A stretch of 12,698 nucleotides of DNA. It comes from Clostridia bacterium (GTDB lineage: Bacteria; Bacillota; Clostridia; Christensenellales; CAG-1252). Below, in pieces: positions 1 through 7,663 of the stretch; within the stretch, counting starts at the first letter, position 1, and each line of letters starts with the position of its first letter. Under the pieces are notes generated by a model. It was not told the origin of the DNA. It did not search any database and saw only the letters and a list, made by a program, of their open reading frames with translations. Where the stretch lies: positions 1 to 12,698 of the forward strand of contig JAGAAA010000112.1 of the NCBI GenBank assembly GCA_017615495.1, written 5' to 3'. The translations under genes and the position numbers were made by a program.

Positions 1-1
1 A

Positions 2-1174
2 CGTAAGGAGATCTACAAAAAGTACGCTGAGGAACTGATCGCCAAAGGCGGCGCCTATTACTGCTTCTGCAAGGGCCGCGATATGACGGACGGCGGCACG
101 CAAAAGTACGACAAGCGTTGCTTGCGCCTTTCCAAAGAGGAGGTGCAGGAGCGTCTTGCGCGCGGCGACAGCTACGTTGTCAGGCAAAACATCCCCGAGA
201 CCGACGGCGTCAGCAGTTATACCGACCTCGTTTACGGGGAGATCTCGGTGGCGTACAAGGATATGGAGGACGCCGTGCTTTTGAAGAGCGACGGCATGCC
301 CACCTACAACTTTGCCAACGTGGTGGACGACCATTTGATGGGCATCACGCACGTGATCCGCGGCAACGAGTATTTGTCCTCTACCCCCAAGTACAACTTG
401 ATCTACGATGCGTTTGGGTGGGAGCGTCCGCAATACATCCATTTGCCTCCCATCATGAAGGACAAGGAGCGCAAGCTCAGCAAGCGTTACGGCGACGCTA
501 ACTTTGACGATTTTGTCAAAAAGGGATATTTGCCCAAGGCGATCGTCAACTACATCGCGCTGTTGGGTTGGAGCCCCAAGAACAACGAGGAAATGCTTTC
601 GATGGAGGACCTCATCCGCTTGTTCTCGGTGGACGGCGTGTGCATCTCGCCCGCCATCTTTGACGAAGCAAAGCTTCGTTGGCTCAACGCAAGCTATATC
701 AAAAATATGACAGTGCCCGAGTTTATCGAGGCGGCAAAACCTTTCCTGGATGCTTCCAAGGTGGGCGGCAAGTACGATTACGAGCTTTTGGCGCCCCTCC
801 TCATCCCGCGTGTGGAGATCCTTTCGGAGATCCCCTCCCTCGTGGACTTCTTGGAAGAGTTCGGCGAGTACGACGTAAACATCTTCACTCATCAAAAGAT
901 GAAGACCGATGCGTCCGTTGCCTTGACGGCGCTCAAAGCGGCGCTTCCCGCCATTGAAAAAATGGACGGTTGGAATATGACCGTGCTTCACGACCTGTTG
1001 GTCGCCACTGCGGAAAATGCGGGGATGAAAAAAGGTCAAATGCTTTGGTCCTTCCGCATTGCAATCACCGGGCAGGCTTCTACCCCCGGCGGCGCGACGG
1101 AAATGGCGGCGCTCCTCGGTAAGGACGAATGCGTGCGCCGTATAAAGTTCTCCATCGATTTACTTTCTAAATAA
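2..1174 (+). CDS. gltX: Glutamate--tRNA ligase (GluRS), 5' truncated
   Basis: This enzyme charges tRNA-Glu with glutamate in the cytoplasm (class I aminoacyl-tRNA synthetase). The reading frame is open from position 2, so the gene begins upstream of the window; about 390 residues are present and roughly the first 95-100, including the HIGH motif, are missing. Visible family marks are the AYYCFC stretch at the start (with a later KRC, a remnant of the zinc-binding knuckle), RGNEYLSSTPKYNL in the catalytic core, and the KMSKS-type loop as KLSKR (473-487), followed by GYLPKAIVNYIALLGW and the helical anticodon-binding part. The ATG at 83 is internal and is not the start. It ends in TAA and is followed at once by an intrinsic terminator, so it is the last gene of its transcript. 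Glutamyl-Q-tRNA synthetase is unlikely because the anticodon-binding C-terminus is present. Confidence 0.97.
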   Translation, partial: RKEIYKKYAEELIAKGGAYYCFCKGRDMTDGGTQKYDKRCLRLSKEEVQERLARGDSYVVRQNIPETDGVSSYTDLVYGEISVAYKDMEDAVLLKSDGMPTYNFANVVDDHLMGITHVIRGNEYLSSTPKYNLIYDAFGWERPQYIHLPPIMKDKERKLSKRYGDANFDDFVKKGYLPKAIVNYIALLGWSPKNNEEMLSMEDLIRLFSVDGVCISPAIFDEAKLRWLNASYIKNMTVPEFIEAAKPFLDASKVGGKYDYELLAPLLIPRVEILSEIPSLVDFLEEFGEYDVNIFTHQKMKTDASVALTALKAALPAIEKMDGWNMTVLHDLLVATAENAGMKKGQMLWSFRIAITGQASTPGGATEMAALLGKDECVRRIKFSIDLLSK

Positions 1175-1188
1175 CAAAAAAGCAAAAG

Positions 1189-1213
1189 AAAATGCGGCTG
1201 ACTGCCGCATTTT
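1189..1213. terminator. Bidirectional intrinsic terminator between gltX and the met operon
   Basis: An inverted repeat AATGCGGC / GCCGCATT (1191-1198 and 1204-1211) with a TGACT loop is followed by a T run on the + strand. On the - strand the same stem is followed by a T-rich tract (complement of 1175-1190). It sits 15 nt after the gltX stop and 9 nt after the stop of the converging gene, so it probably ends both transcripts. Confidence 0.9.
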
Positions 1214-1221
1214 TTTATAAC

Positions 1222-1821
1222 TCACTCTTCTTCGTCGTCACATTCTTCATCATCAGGTTCATCAAGCAGGAAACCATCATTAGAGTCATAATCAAGCAAA
1301 TCTTCTTCCGAAAGAAGTTCATCCCATCCAAGAAAAGATGATATCTTGTCGATTGCACGATCTGGATCTAAGACATTTTGCAAAACCAGCTTTTTCGTTT
1401 TATCACCATCTAAGATGTAGAGCCTAAGCCTGCCATAGTTATATACTTTTTCGGAATAATAATAAGGCGTAACGATATATGATTTTTTGTTTTTGCAATC
1501 CATATCGTAAACAGCTTCGGCGTCAATATAAAGCTTGGTATTATTTTGATAAATAATTAGAAATTCTCCATCTGTTGTGATCACTACAGGTCCTTGATTG
1601 TTACTCGTTTTATGAGGGATAAAATCCACCAAGAAAAGAATAATAAAAAGTAATTCAAAGAGCCAAGGAAGAGCCTTATAAAAAGGTTCAAAGTCATATA
1701 TATAACTTAGAATGACAACAATAATGGCAATAGCGCTTAGAACAGAAAAGGCTAAAACATCTTTCCAAAGCGGGAAATAGACTCGTCTTGCCAATATTTT
1801 TTCAGGTTTAGCTTTGACCAT
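1222..1821 (-). CDS. Two-TM membrane protein of unknown function with acidic tail
   Basis: I do not recognise this 199-residue protein. It has a basic N-terminus, two hydrophobic segments (about residues 21-43 and 51-68), a soluble beta-rich part (about 75-165) and a very acidic C-terminus ending DDEECDDEEE. The pattern of two membrane helices, then alternating short strands, then NVLDPDRAIDKI resembles bacterial PH-like (bPH/YcxB-type) membrane proteins, but this is only a resemblance. The ATG at 1821 has a GGAG 7 nt upstream. It begins 14 nt after metH and is the last gene of the met operon by position, yet nothing in it suggests methionine metabolism. Its base composition differs from its neighbours: a hand count of 1261-1320 gives 22 G+C of 60, against 36 of 60 at 2041-2100 inside metH. 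That, with its AT-ending codons, suggests separate acquisition. Confidence 0.8.
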   Translation of the reverse strand: MVKAKPEKILARRVYFPLWKDVLAFSVLSAIAIIVVILSYIYDFEPFYKALPWLFELLFIILFLVDFIPHKTSNNQGPVVITTDGEFLIIYQNNTKLYIDAEAVYDMDCKNKKSYIVTPYYYSEKVYNYGRLRLYILDGDKTKKLVLQNVLDPDRAIDKISSFLGWDELLSEEDLLDYDSNDGFLLDEPDDEECDDEEE

Positions 1822-1835
1822 AGTTTATCTCCTAT

Positions 1836-4115
1836 TTATTTCCGTACGACGCTTTCGGCGATCTTAACCGTGGCTCTTGCGTCTTTTCCGTAAAAGTCCG
1901 CGCCGACGGTCTTGGCGTATTCCTCGGTGAGCACCGCGCCGCCCACCGCAACTTTGGCGTCGGAGCCCGCCGCCTTTAGGGCGTCTATCGTGGCTTTCAT
2001 CGAAGGAACGGTGGTGGTCATCAAGGCGGAAAGCCCGATCAAGGGGGCATGCGTCTTTTTCCACGCTTCCACAACAGCGCTTTCGGGCACGTCCTTGCCG
2101 AGGTCAAGCACCTTGAACCCGTAACTGCGGAGCAACATCTTGACGATGTTCTTGCCGATGTCGTGAATGTCGCCTTTAACGGTGGCGAGGATCACGTCGG
2201 GGCGGGTGGCATCGTCGTCGCCGTCTTTTTTCATTACGTCCATTCCTTTTTTGACCACTTCCGCCGCGGCGATCAGGCGGGGCAAAAACACCTCGCCTTT
2301 TTCAAACTTGACGCCGATCTCGTCCAGTGCGGGGATGAACTCCTCGTTGATGATCTCCAAGGGAGTTTTGGTTTTCAAGGCTTCTTTTACCGCGTCTTCC
2401 ACACCGCCCACCGCGCCGCAGAGCACCATGCCGCGGATGCCCACCGCGCCTTCCTTGTCAAAGGTAAAGTAAGCGGAAGTGTCAAGGGTCAAAAGCTTGC
2501 CCTTCAAAACTTCGGCGTATTCCGCAACGAGGGGATTTAAGATGGGGGCGGAAAGCCCCGCGTGCAAGCACTTGGAGAGAAAGGCCGCGTTGATCTTGAG
2601 CCTATCCGGCATACCGAAGCTGACGTTGCTGACGCCAAGCACGGTGCAAACGCCCAGTTCTTCCGTCACTTGCTTGACGGCGAGGGCGGTCTCCTCCGCC
2701 TGCGTTTCGTCGGTGGCGATGGTGAGCACCAAACAGTCGATGATTATGTCGTTTTTCTTGATGCCGCGCGAGGTCAGTTCCTTAACGAGGCGTTTAGCGT
2801 AATCAAAGCGCTCCTCGTGCGTCTTGGGCATCGTTTCGCCAAGGCAAAGACCGATCAAAGCCGCGCCGTACTTTTTGGCAATGGGCACGATAGCGTCCAA
2901 GCTTGAGGGCTTCATGTTGACGGAATTGATGATGGGCTTGCCGTTGTAAAGGCGGCAGGCGCGCTCTAAGGCGACGGGGTCGGAGCAATCCAGTTGCAAG
3001 GGCAGGGTGACGGTGGCGCTGACTTCCTTCATCACGCGAGTGAGCATTTGCACTTCGTCGATTTCAGGTAGACCGACGTTGAGGTCCAAGATGTCCGCGC
3101 CGGCGCGCTCCTGATCGATGGCTTCGTGCAACAAGTAATCCACGTCCCCTGCGATCAAGGCGGCTTTCAGCTTCTTTTTGCCCGTCGGATTGAGCCTCTC
3201 GCCAATGACCTTGGTGCCTTCACCGAGGAAGACGGTCTTGGTGGCAGAGGTTGCCGCCGTATAGGGCTTTACGTTGCGAACTACGGGCATCATCCCTTTG
3301 AGCGCCGCTTTCAAGGCGCGGATGTGGTCCGGCGTGGTGCCGCAACAGCCGCCGAGAATAGTCGCGCCGAGGGAGGCGATGTCTTTCATCGCCGCGGAAA
3401 AGATGTCAGGGGTATCTTCGTAGACGGTCATCCCTTCCTTGATCTTAGGGAGTCCGGCGTTGGGTTGCACGATGACGGGGCAGGTGGCGTAAGCGCAGAT
3501 CTCGCGGATCACGGGGAGCATGTCCTTTGCGCCCAAGGAACAGTTTACGCCCACGGCGTCCGCGCCGAGAGCACATAGCGTGACCGTCGCCGTCACCGGG
3601 TCGGTGCCGAGGAAGGTCCTGCCGTCTTCCATATAAGTCATGGTGACAAACACGGGGAGAGAAGTGTTTTCCTTGGCGGCAAGGAGAGCGCACTTGGTTT
3701 CCAACAGGTCGCTCATCGTTTCGATCAAAATAAGGTCGGCGCCCGCCTTCTCGCCGGTTTGCATGATGAATTTGTAGTTTTCGTAAGCTTCGTCAAAAGA
3801 GAGGGTGCCGTTGGGTTCCAGAAGAGCGCCGTGCGAACTGACGTCCAACGCCACTTTTTTGGCGCCGGAAGCCTTAGCGATCTCCACGCCGCGGGTGATG
3901 ATCTCTTTAACGTCCAGCCCCTTCATTTTAAAGGGGTTTGCGCCAAAGGTGTTTGCGGTAACGACGTCGGAACCCGCCGCCACGTAAGCTTTGTGGATGG
4001 CGAGGACCACGTCGGGGTGCGTCAGGTTGTACGTTTCGGGGAAGGCGCCCGCTTTGAGCCCGTGCGCTTGCAACATCGTGCCCATTGCGCCGTCAAAAAA
4101 CAAAAACTCTTTCAT
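1836..4115 (-). CDS. metH: B12-dependent methionine synthase lacking the reactivation domain
   Basis: This enzyme transfers a methyl group from 5-methyl-THF through cobalamin to homocysteine, giving methionine. The 759 residues show a homocysteine-binding domain (1-about 285) with zinc ligands C192 (VNCSLG) and C257/C258 (GGCCGT); a pterin-binding TIM barrel (about 300-550: VIGERLNPTGKK, ADILDLNVG, LQLDCSDP, INSVN); a B12 cap (about 555-630); and a Rossmann B12 domain with D649-x-H651-x-x-G654, where H651 is the expected cobalt ligand. Full-length MetH is about 1,200 residues; the C-terminal AdoMet reactivation domain is absent and appears to be encoded by the gene just upstream. Start choice: a GTG at 4121 overlaps the upstream stop but has AAGGAG directly against it; the ATG at 4115 has AAGGAG with a 5-nt spacer and is preferred. 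It is probably translationally coupled to the upstream gene. A BHMT-like enzyme is excluded by the pterin and B12 domains. Confidence 0.96.
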   Translation of the reverse strand: MKEFLFFDGAMGTMLQAHGLKAGAFPETYNLTHPDVVLAIHKAYVAAGSDVVTANTFGANPFKMKGLDVKEIITRGVEIAKASGAKKVALDVSSHGALLEPNGTLSFDEAYENYKFIMQTGEKAGADLILIETMSDLLETKCALLAAKENTSLPVFVTMTYMEDGRTFLGTDPVTATVTLCALGADAVGVNCSLGAKDMLPVIREICAYATCPVIVQPNAGLPKIKEGMTVYEDTPDIFSAAMKDIASLGATILGGCCGTTPDHIRALKAALKGMMPVVRNVKPYTAATSATKTVFLGEGTKVIGERLNPTGKKKLKAALIAGDVDYLLHEAIDQERAGADILDLNVGLPEIDEVQMLTRVMKEVSATVTLPLQLDCSDPVALERACRLYNGKPIINSVNMKPSSLDAIVPIAKKYGAALIGLCLGETMPKTHEERFDYAKRLVKELTSRGIKKNDIIIDCLVLTIATDETQAEETALAVKQVTEELGVCTVLGVSNVSFGMPDRLKINAAFLSKCLHAGLSAPILNPLVAEYAEVLKGKLLTLDTSAYFTFDKEGAVGIRGMVLCGAVGGVEDAVKEALKTKTPLEIINEEFIPALDEIGVKFEKGEVFLPRLIAAAEVVKKGMDVMKKDGDDDATRPDVILATVKGDIHDIGKNIVKMLLRSYGFKVLDLGKDVPESAVVEAWKKTHAPLIGLSALMTTTVPSMKATIDALKAAGSDAKVAVGGAVLTEEYAKTVGADFYGKDARATVKIAESVVRK

Positions 4116-4117
4116 AA

Positions 4118-4705
4118 TCACTCCTTGACGGGCAGGCAGGCGGTGACGCCCACGATGCTTTTAACGGGGAGGAGCAAGCCGTCTTCGGTGACGGTGAGCC
4201 CGATCCTCTTGCCGGCGTTTAACGCCGCCGCGATCATTGCGTTGGTTTTTAAGGGGAGGTCGCCGTATCCGGGGCAAAAACGGAAGGTGGTCTTAAACCC
4301 TTCCGCCTCCTTCTTTAAGCGGACTTCCTTCAAAAGTTCGTCCGCCTTCCGTTCGGCGTAGGCGCTGCCGATGGCGTTCAAAGCCACCGATTCGGTGGGA
4401 TACACGAGGGAAAGTTCCCTGACTTTTTTATCAAAAGCAATGCCAAGGGTAAAGGCGCTGAAAAGCCCCTCCGTCGCGCCTGAAAAATGGCGGCGGATGC
4501 TTTCGCCTTCGAGGACGATTTCCGTCCCCGAAAACGTGACGACGGGACTCGTGCTCTCCACGGGGAAAAAGGCGGTGACGTGCCGCGGAGAAAAGACGGA
4601 ACGGTAGTCGTCCAACACTTTTCTGAGCAAAGCTTCCGCTTGCTCGTCCTCCGCTTTTGCGCCGAGGTAGCGCAATGCGTCTTTGATCACAAGGTCGTCA
4701 AGCAT
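4118..4705 (-). CDS. Free-standing MetH reactivation-domain protein
   Basis: This 195-residue protein resembles the C-terminal AdoMet-binding activation domain of MetH, which remethylates oxidised cob(II)alamin using AdoMet and an electron donor. Recognisable motifs are RFCPGYGD (142-149), matching the family's R-x-x-x-PGYG signature, and LLLPVKSIVGV (177-187), matching the late P-x-K-S motif. The region 105-125 (SVALNAIGSAYAERKADEL) fits the helical part. It lies between metF and metH: its ATG overlaps the last 8 nt of metF, and its TGA lies 2 nt before the preferred metH ATG, so the three genes are tightly coupled. The downstream MetH lacks exactly this domain, which supports a two-subunit methionine synthase. 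Split activation-domain proteins are known in Clostridia. That it acts in trans on this MetH is inference. Confidence 0.88.
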   Translation of the reverse strand: MLDDLVIKDALRYLGAKAEDEQAEALLRKVLDDYRSVFSPRHVTAFFPVESTSPVVTFSGTEIVLEGESIRRHFSGATEGLFSAFTLGIAFDKKVRELSLVYPTESVALNAIGSAYAERKADELLKEVRLKKEAEGFKTTFRFCPGYGDLPLKTNAMIAAALNAGKRIGLTVTEDGLLLPVKSIVGVTACLPVKE

Positions 4706-5567
4706 GTTTTAAATATCCTTTTGCGGTCAAACGTTCGACCAAGCCTACGGCGGCTTCGGAGCGGTTCATCGTATAGAAGTGGATGTCGTCCGCGCCGCTG
4801 TCGTAAAGTTCCGCGATCTGGTCGGCGGCGTAATCCAACCCGGCTTGCAAAAGCCCGTCCTTATCCTCTTCGTAACGGTTGAGGATGCGGATGATCTCCC
4901 CGGGCAGGGACACGGCGCACATATAGATCATGCGGTTGACTTGCGCCTTGCTCATAATGGGCATAATGCCGGCGGAGATGGGGGAAGTGACTCCCGCCTT
5001 TTCCACTTCGCGGAAGAATTCAAAGAAGCGACGGTTGTCAAAGCAAAGTTGCGAAACGAAGAAGGAGGCGCCAAGCTCTTCCTTCATCTTCATATAGCGG
5101 AAGTCTTCCGAAAGAGCAGGGGACGTCGGATGCCCTTCGGGGTAACAGCTTGCGCCCACGCAAAACCCGCGTGAAACGAGGGAAGGGATGATGTCGGTCG
5201 GGTGCGTATACCCGCCGCCTACGGCGCCTTCCACCTTGTCGCCGCGAAGCGCAAGCACGTTTTCAATGCCGCGCGCGTGGAAAGAATCGATGGTTTGCTT
5301 TACTTCTTCCTTGGTGCTGTTTAAGACGGTGATGTGACATGCGGAAGGAATATGGTTTTCCGTTTGCGCCAAGGAGGCGATCTCCTCGGTCAGGCGGTTG
5401 TTTTTGGAGCCGCCCGCGCTGTACGTAACGCTGACGTAAGAGGGGGCTAATGGGGACAGAGCGGCAAGCAGGGCGCGAACTTCGTCCGCGTTGAAATCTC
5501 CTTTTGGCGGGAATATTTCAAAAGAAAGAGTTCCTTTGCCTTTTTTGAGCGCTTCGCTTATCTTCAT
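4698..5567 (-). CDS. metF: 5,10-methylenetetrahydrofolate reductase
   Basis: This FAD enzyme reduces 5,10-methylene-THF to 5-methyl-THF, the methyl donor for MetH. The 289-residue product has the usual bacterial MetF length and motifs: SFEIFPPKG near the N-terminus with the conserved acid E17, SVTYSAGGS, HITVLN, the ALRGD flavin/folate loop, GASCYPEGHP, FFVSQLCFD, ISAGIMPI, and a C-terminal GADDIHFYTMNR. The frame is open upstream to 5603, but the ATG at 5567 has AGGAGG with a 5-nt spacer and begins at the conserved MKISEAL, so the longer start is rejected. It is the first gene of the operon, with a promoter 36 nt upstream, and overlaps the next gene by 8 nt. It could in principle also serve acetogenic one-carbon flow, but its place beside metH points to methionine. 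Confidence 0.96.
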   Translation of the reverse strand: MKISEALKKGKGTLSFEIFPPKGDFNADEVRALLAALSPLAPSYVSVTYSAGGSKNNRLTEEIASLAQTENHIPSACHITVLNSTKEEVKQTIDSFHARGIENVLALRGDKVEGAVGGGYTHPTDIIPSLVSRGFCVGASCYPEGHPTSPALSEDFRYMKMKEELGASFFVSQLCFDNRRFFEFFREVEKAGVTSPISAGIMPIMSKAQVNRMIYMCAVSLPGEIIRILNRYEEDKDGLLQAGLDYAADQIAELYDSGADDIHFYTMNRSEAAVGLVERLTAKGYLKHA

Positions 5568-5602
5568 AAGTCCCTCCTGATTTGCGTAAAGTATACTAAT
5601 CA

Positions 5603-5632
5603 ATTATAGTCGCATATTTGCGGCAAAGTCAA
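5603..5632 (-). promoter_or_regulatory. Promoter of the metF-metH operon with palindromic spacer
   Basis: On the - strand, TTGACT (5632-5627) and a perfect TATAAT (5608-5603) are separated by 18 nt, an SigA-type promoter. The start point would be near 5596, leaving a leader of only about 30 nt, too short for a SAM or cobalamin riboswitch or a T-box. The spacer carries CGCA-N4-TGCG (5611-5622) overlapping TTTGC-G-GCAAA (5617-5627), possible operator sites. Confidence 0.8.
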
Positions 5633-5659
5633 TCCTTTGACCGAAGTGACGGAAAGATG

Positions 5660-5687
5660 TTGCAAAGAACAAAAAATATGCTATAAT
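5660..5687 (+). promoter_or_regulatory. Divergent promoter for the 5730 membrane protein/tmk unit
   Basis: TTGCAA (5660-5665) and TATAAT (5682-5687) are spaced by 16 nt, with a TG two bases before the -10 (extended -10). The start point would be near 5694, about 36 nt before the ATG at 5730. The two divergent -10 boxes lie only about 75 bp apart, so proteins bound here could affect both units. Confidence 0.72.
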
Positions 5688-5729
5688 ATTTTTATAGTAT
5701 CTATGGCGTTTGCCATAAAAGGAATCAGT

Positions 5730-6965
5730 ATGGGAAAGAACGAGAATCCTATGGAAGAAGTAAACGAAACTTCGGTTGAAGACGTCGTCGAAGCGGAGAT
5801 CATTCCCGAGACGCCCGAGCAAATGGAAGCGGCCGCGGAAAGCGAGCCGTCCTTTTCCGACGAGCCCGTGAAAATTGAGCTTTCGGAAGAACCCGAACCC
5901 GAGGCTCCTGCCCCCGAGGAGGAAAAGCCTGCTCCCGGCTACGGCGCGCCGCAAATGCTTTACGAGGATTTTATCCCCTTTGAGTATTTGCACGGGACGG
6001 AGCAAAAGGAAGAAAAGCCGGCGGAAGAGCCCAAGCCCAAAAAGGAAAAACCCAAAAAGCCCGCCAAACCCACCAAGGAAGAAGAATTGCTCGCCGCGGT
6101 GGAGGCGGAAATGGCTTCCAGGGAAGAGGAGGGAGCCACGGTTGCCCCGCCTGAGGATATCCCCGCTATTGCGGAGCAAATGGCAGCTCCGGAAGAAGCC
6201 GTCGTTATCGCAGATCCGGCGATCGCGCCGGTCGCACCTGTTGTGCCCGTTAAAGAGGAACCCGTTATGGCTGAGAAAAAAGAAACAGAAGTTAAGGAAA
6301 AAAGAGAATACTCGTCCTTTGAAAGAAAGCTTCGCAGGAAGTATCGTCTTGACAAAGACCTCCTCCTTTCAAACAACGACATCGTCCCCGGTTTTATCCT
6401 CGCAAAAGGGGAAAACGTCGTGCGTTGCTACAACTGCCTCTCTTCCAAAAAGGGAGAAGGCACCGTTTGTTTGACCAACAAGCGCTTGATGATCAACGCG
6501 GACGAGCGTTCGGAAGTGGCGGTCAATATGGTCACGGGCATCAAGTTTGCCAAGAACACTTATTTCTCCGTCGCCAAATTCCTCTTTGGTCTTCTGTTCT
6601 TGTTGCTTGGCGCGGCGATGATCCTGTTGCCGTTCTTCCGTGACAAGGTGCCCGTCATCCCCTACGTTACGGACGATCATTGGAAAAACTGGTTTATGTA
6701 CCTCTTCATCGCTTGCGGCGCAGTGTCGGTTTTGATCTCCTTCCCGCTCCTCGGGACGATGGTCAAAAAGATGTTCTACTTTACCGTTTTCGTCAACGAA
6801 GGCGCTCCCTTCTTAGAGTGCAAGAGCAAGTCGTTTGTTAAAAACGAAAAGAAGGGCAAGCAATACAGCTTTGTCGTGACCGACCCCGGTAAGGAAAGCG
6901 AAAAGGCCGCGCGCGAACTCGGCGCGTTGATTTTGGAAGTTAAGGAAGGCAGGTACGATTTTTAA
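5730..6965 (+). CDS. Acidic low-complexity membrane protein with PH-like segment
   Basis: This 411-residue protein is not a named family to me. Residues 1-about 190 are low-complexity, rich in E, P, A and K (for example KPKKEKPKKPAKPTKEEE near 102-119), and likely disordered. Residues about 195-270 look folded; KGEGTVCLTNKRLMI (241-255) and the E-x-V-x-x-V-T-G-I stretch recall PH/GRAM-like domains. Two membrane segments follow (about 280-303 and 321-345), then a basic region and a beta-rich end (350-408) that could complete the fold. With two helices and no signal peptide, both termini should be cytoplasmic. The frame is open from 5637, but the ATG at 5730 is chosen because AAAGGA lies 6 nt upstream and the promoter lies between the two starts. 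tmk begins 1 nt after its stop, so they are cotranscribed. Confidence 0.85.
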   Translation: MGKNENPMEEVNETSVEDVVEAEIIPETPEQMEAAAESEPSFSDEPVKIELSEEPEPEAPAPEEEKPAPGYGAPQMLYEDFIPFEYLHGTEQKEEKPAEEPKPKKEKPKKPAKPTKEEELLAAVEAEMASREEEGATVAPPEDIPAIAEQMAAPEEAVVIADPAIAPVAPVVPVKEEPVMAEKKETEVKEKREYSSFERKLRRKYRLDKDLLLSNNDIVPGFILAKGENVVRCYNCLSSKKGEGTVCLTNKRLMINADERSEVAVNMVTGIKFAKNTYFSVAKFLFGLLFLLLGAAMILLPFFRDKVPVIPYVTDDHWKNWFMYLFIACGAVSVLISFPLLGTMVKKMFYFTVFVNEGAPFLECKSKSFVKNEKKGKQYSFVVTDPGKESEKAARELGALILEVKEGRYDF

Positions 6966-6966
6966 T

Positions 6967-7584
6967 ATGCGTGGCAAGTTTATCGTATTCGAAGGCATAG
7001 ACGGCAGTGGGAAAAGCACCCACGCCGTTCTTCTCAAAGAGCGGCTGGAAAAAGAAGGCTATCGTGTCTTTTTGACCTGCGAGCCTTCGGAAGGCGAGGC
7101 GGGCAAGTTGCTTCGTCGTTGCTTGACGGGGAAGGCGGACCTTCCCGAACAGGCGATCGCGGGGCTTTTTATGACCGACCGCATCGACCACATCTTAAAC
7201 CCCGTAACGGGGCTTTTGCGCCATCTTGAAGACGGGGAGATCGTGCTTTGCGACAGGTACTATTTTTCCTCCTTTGCTTACAACGGGCTGTACGCGCCGA
7301 TGGATTGGGTGATCGGCATCAATCGCATCGCGAGGGAAAACCTCCGCGCCGATCTTACGGTGTTTTTGGATATCCAACCCAAAAGTTTCCTTTCGAGGAT
7401 CGAGGACAGAGGAGCGACCGAGCGGTACGAAAAGGTGGAAGTCCTTTCCCGCGTGAGAGAAAACTATTTCAAAGCCTTTGAACTTTTGCCCGACGAGAAG
7501 GTTTGCGTCGTAGATAACACCAAGCCCCTTGCCGAGGCGGCGGAAGACGTTTACCGCGCCGTTAAAGAGGCGATCGAAAAATGA
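6967..7584 (+). CDS. tmk: Thymidylate kinase
   Basis: This enzyme phosphorylates dTMP to dTDP with ATP, an essential step in dTTP synthesis in the cytoplasm. The 205 residues match the family length. Visible motifs are the P-loop GIDGSGKST (10-18), the substrate-binding/catalytic CDRYYFSSFAYNG (95-107, with the DR pair at 96-97), the FLDIQP strand (133-138) and the lid EDRGATERYE (146-155). The ATG at 6967 starts 1 nt after the previous stop; a purine-rich AAGGAAGGCAGG lies within the end of the upstream gene, so translational coupling is likely. In many Bacillota tmk sits next to holB and the yaaQ/yaaR genes; none of those follows here. A terminator-like hairpin lies 23 nt after the stop. 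Confidence 0.97.
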   Translation: MRGKFIVFEGIDGSGKSTHAVLLKERLEKEGYRVFLTCEPSEGEAGKLLRRCLTGKADLPEQAIAGLFMTDRIDHILNPVTGLLRHLEDGEIVLCDRYYFSSFAYNGLYAPMDWVIGINRIARENLRADLTVFLDIQPKSFLSRIEDRGATERYEKVEVLSRVRENYFKAFELLPDEKVCVVDNTKPLAEAAEDVYRAVKEAIEK

Positions 7585-7607
7585 AAAATGCCAAAAGAAT
7601 AAGCACC

Positions 7608-7650
7608 GAGAGCCTTCGCTTCGACCTTTTGTCGGGCGGCTCTCTTTTTA
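7608..7650 (+). terminator. Terminator-like hairpin after tmk, just before the next RBS
   Basis: GAGAGCC (7608-7614) pairs with GGCTCTC (7638-7644); inside it CGAC/GTCG (7622-7625 and 7631-7634) closes a CTTTT loop, extended by G-T pairs. TTTTTA follows. This fits an intrinsic terminator. Only about 15 nt separate it from the next ATG, with no room for a promoter after it, so the downstream gene must rely on readthrough or on a promoter inside tmk. Confidence 0.7.
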
Positions 7651-7663
7651 TGGGAGGGAAGGT

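Noticed and set aside
2049..2540. 163-codon + strand frame inside metH (and others at 3126-3578 and 3759-4361)
   Set aside because: They are shadows of the high-GC metH coding strand, with no RBS and no recognisable domains.
5604..6179. 191-codon - strand frame, F/L/G/R-rich
   Set aside because: It is antisense to the low-complexity acidic region of the 5730 gene and covers both divergent promoters; its composition is what the complement of E/P/K/A-rich codons gives.
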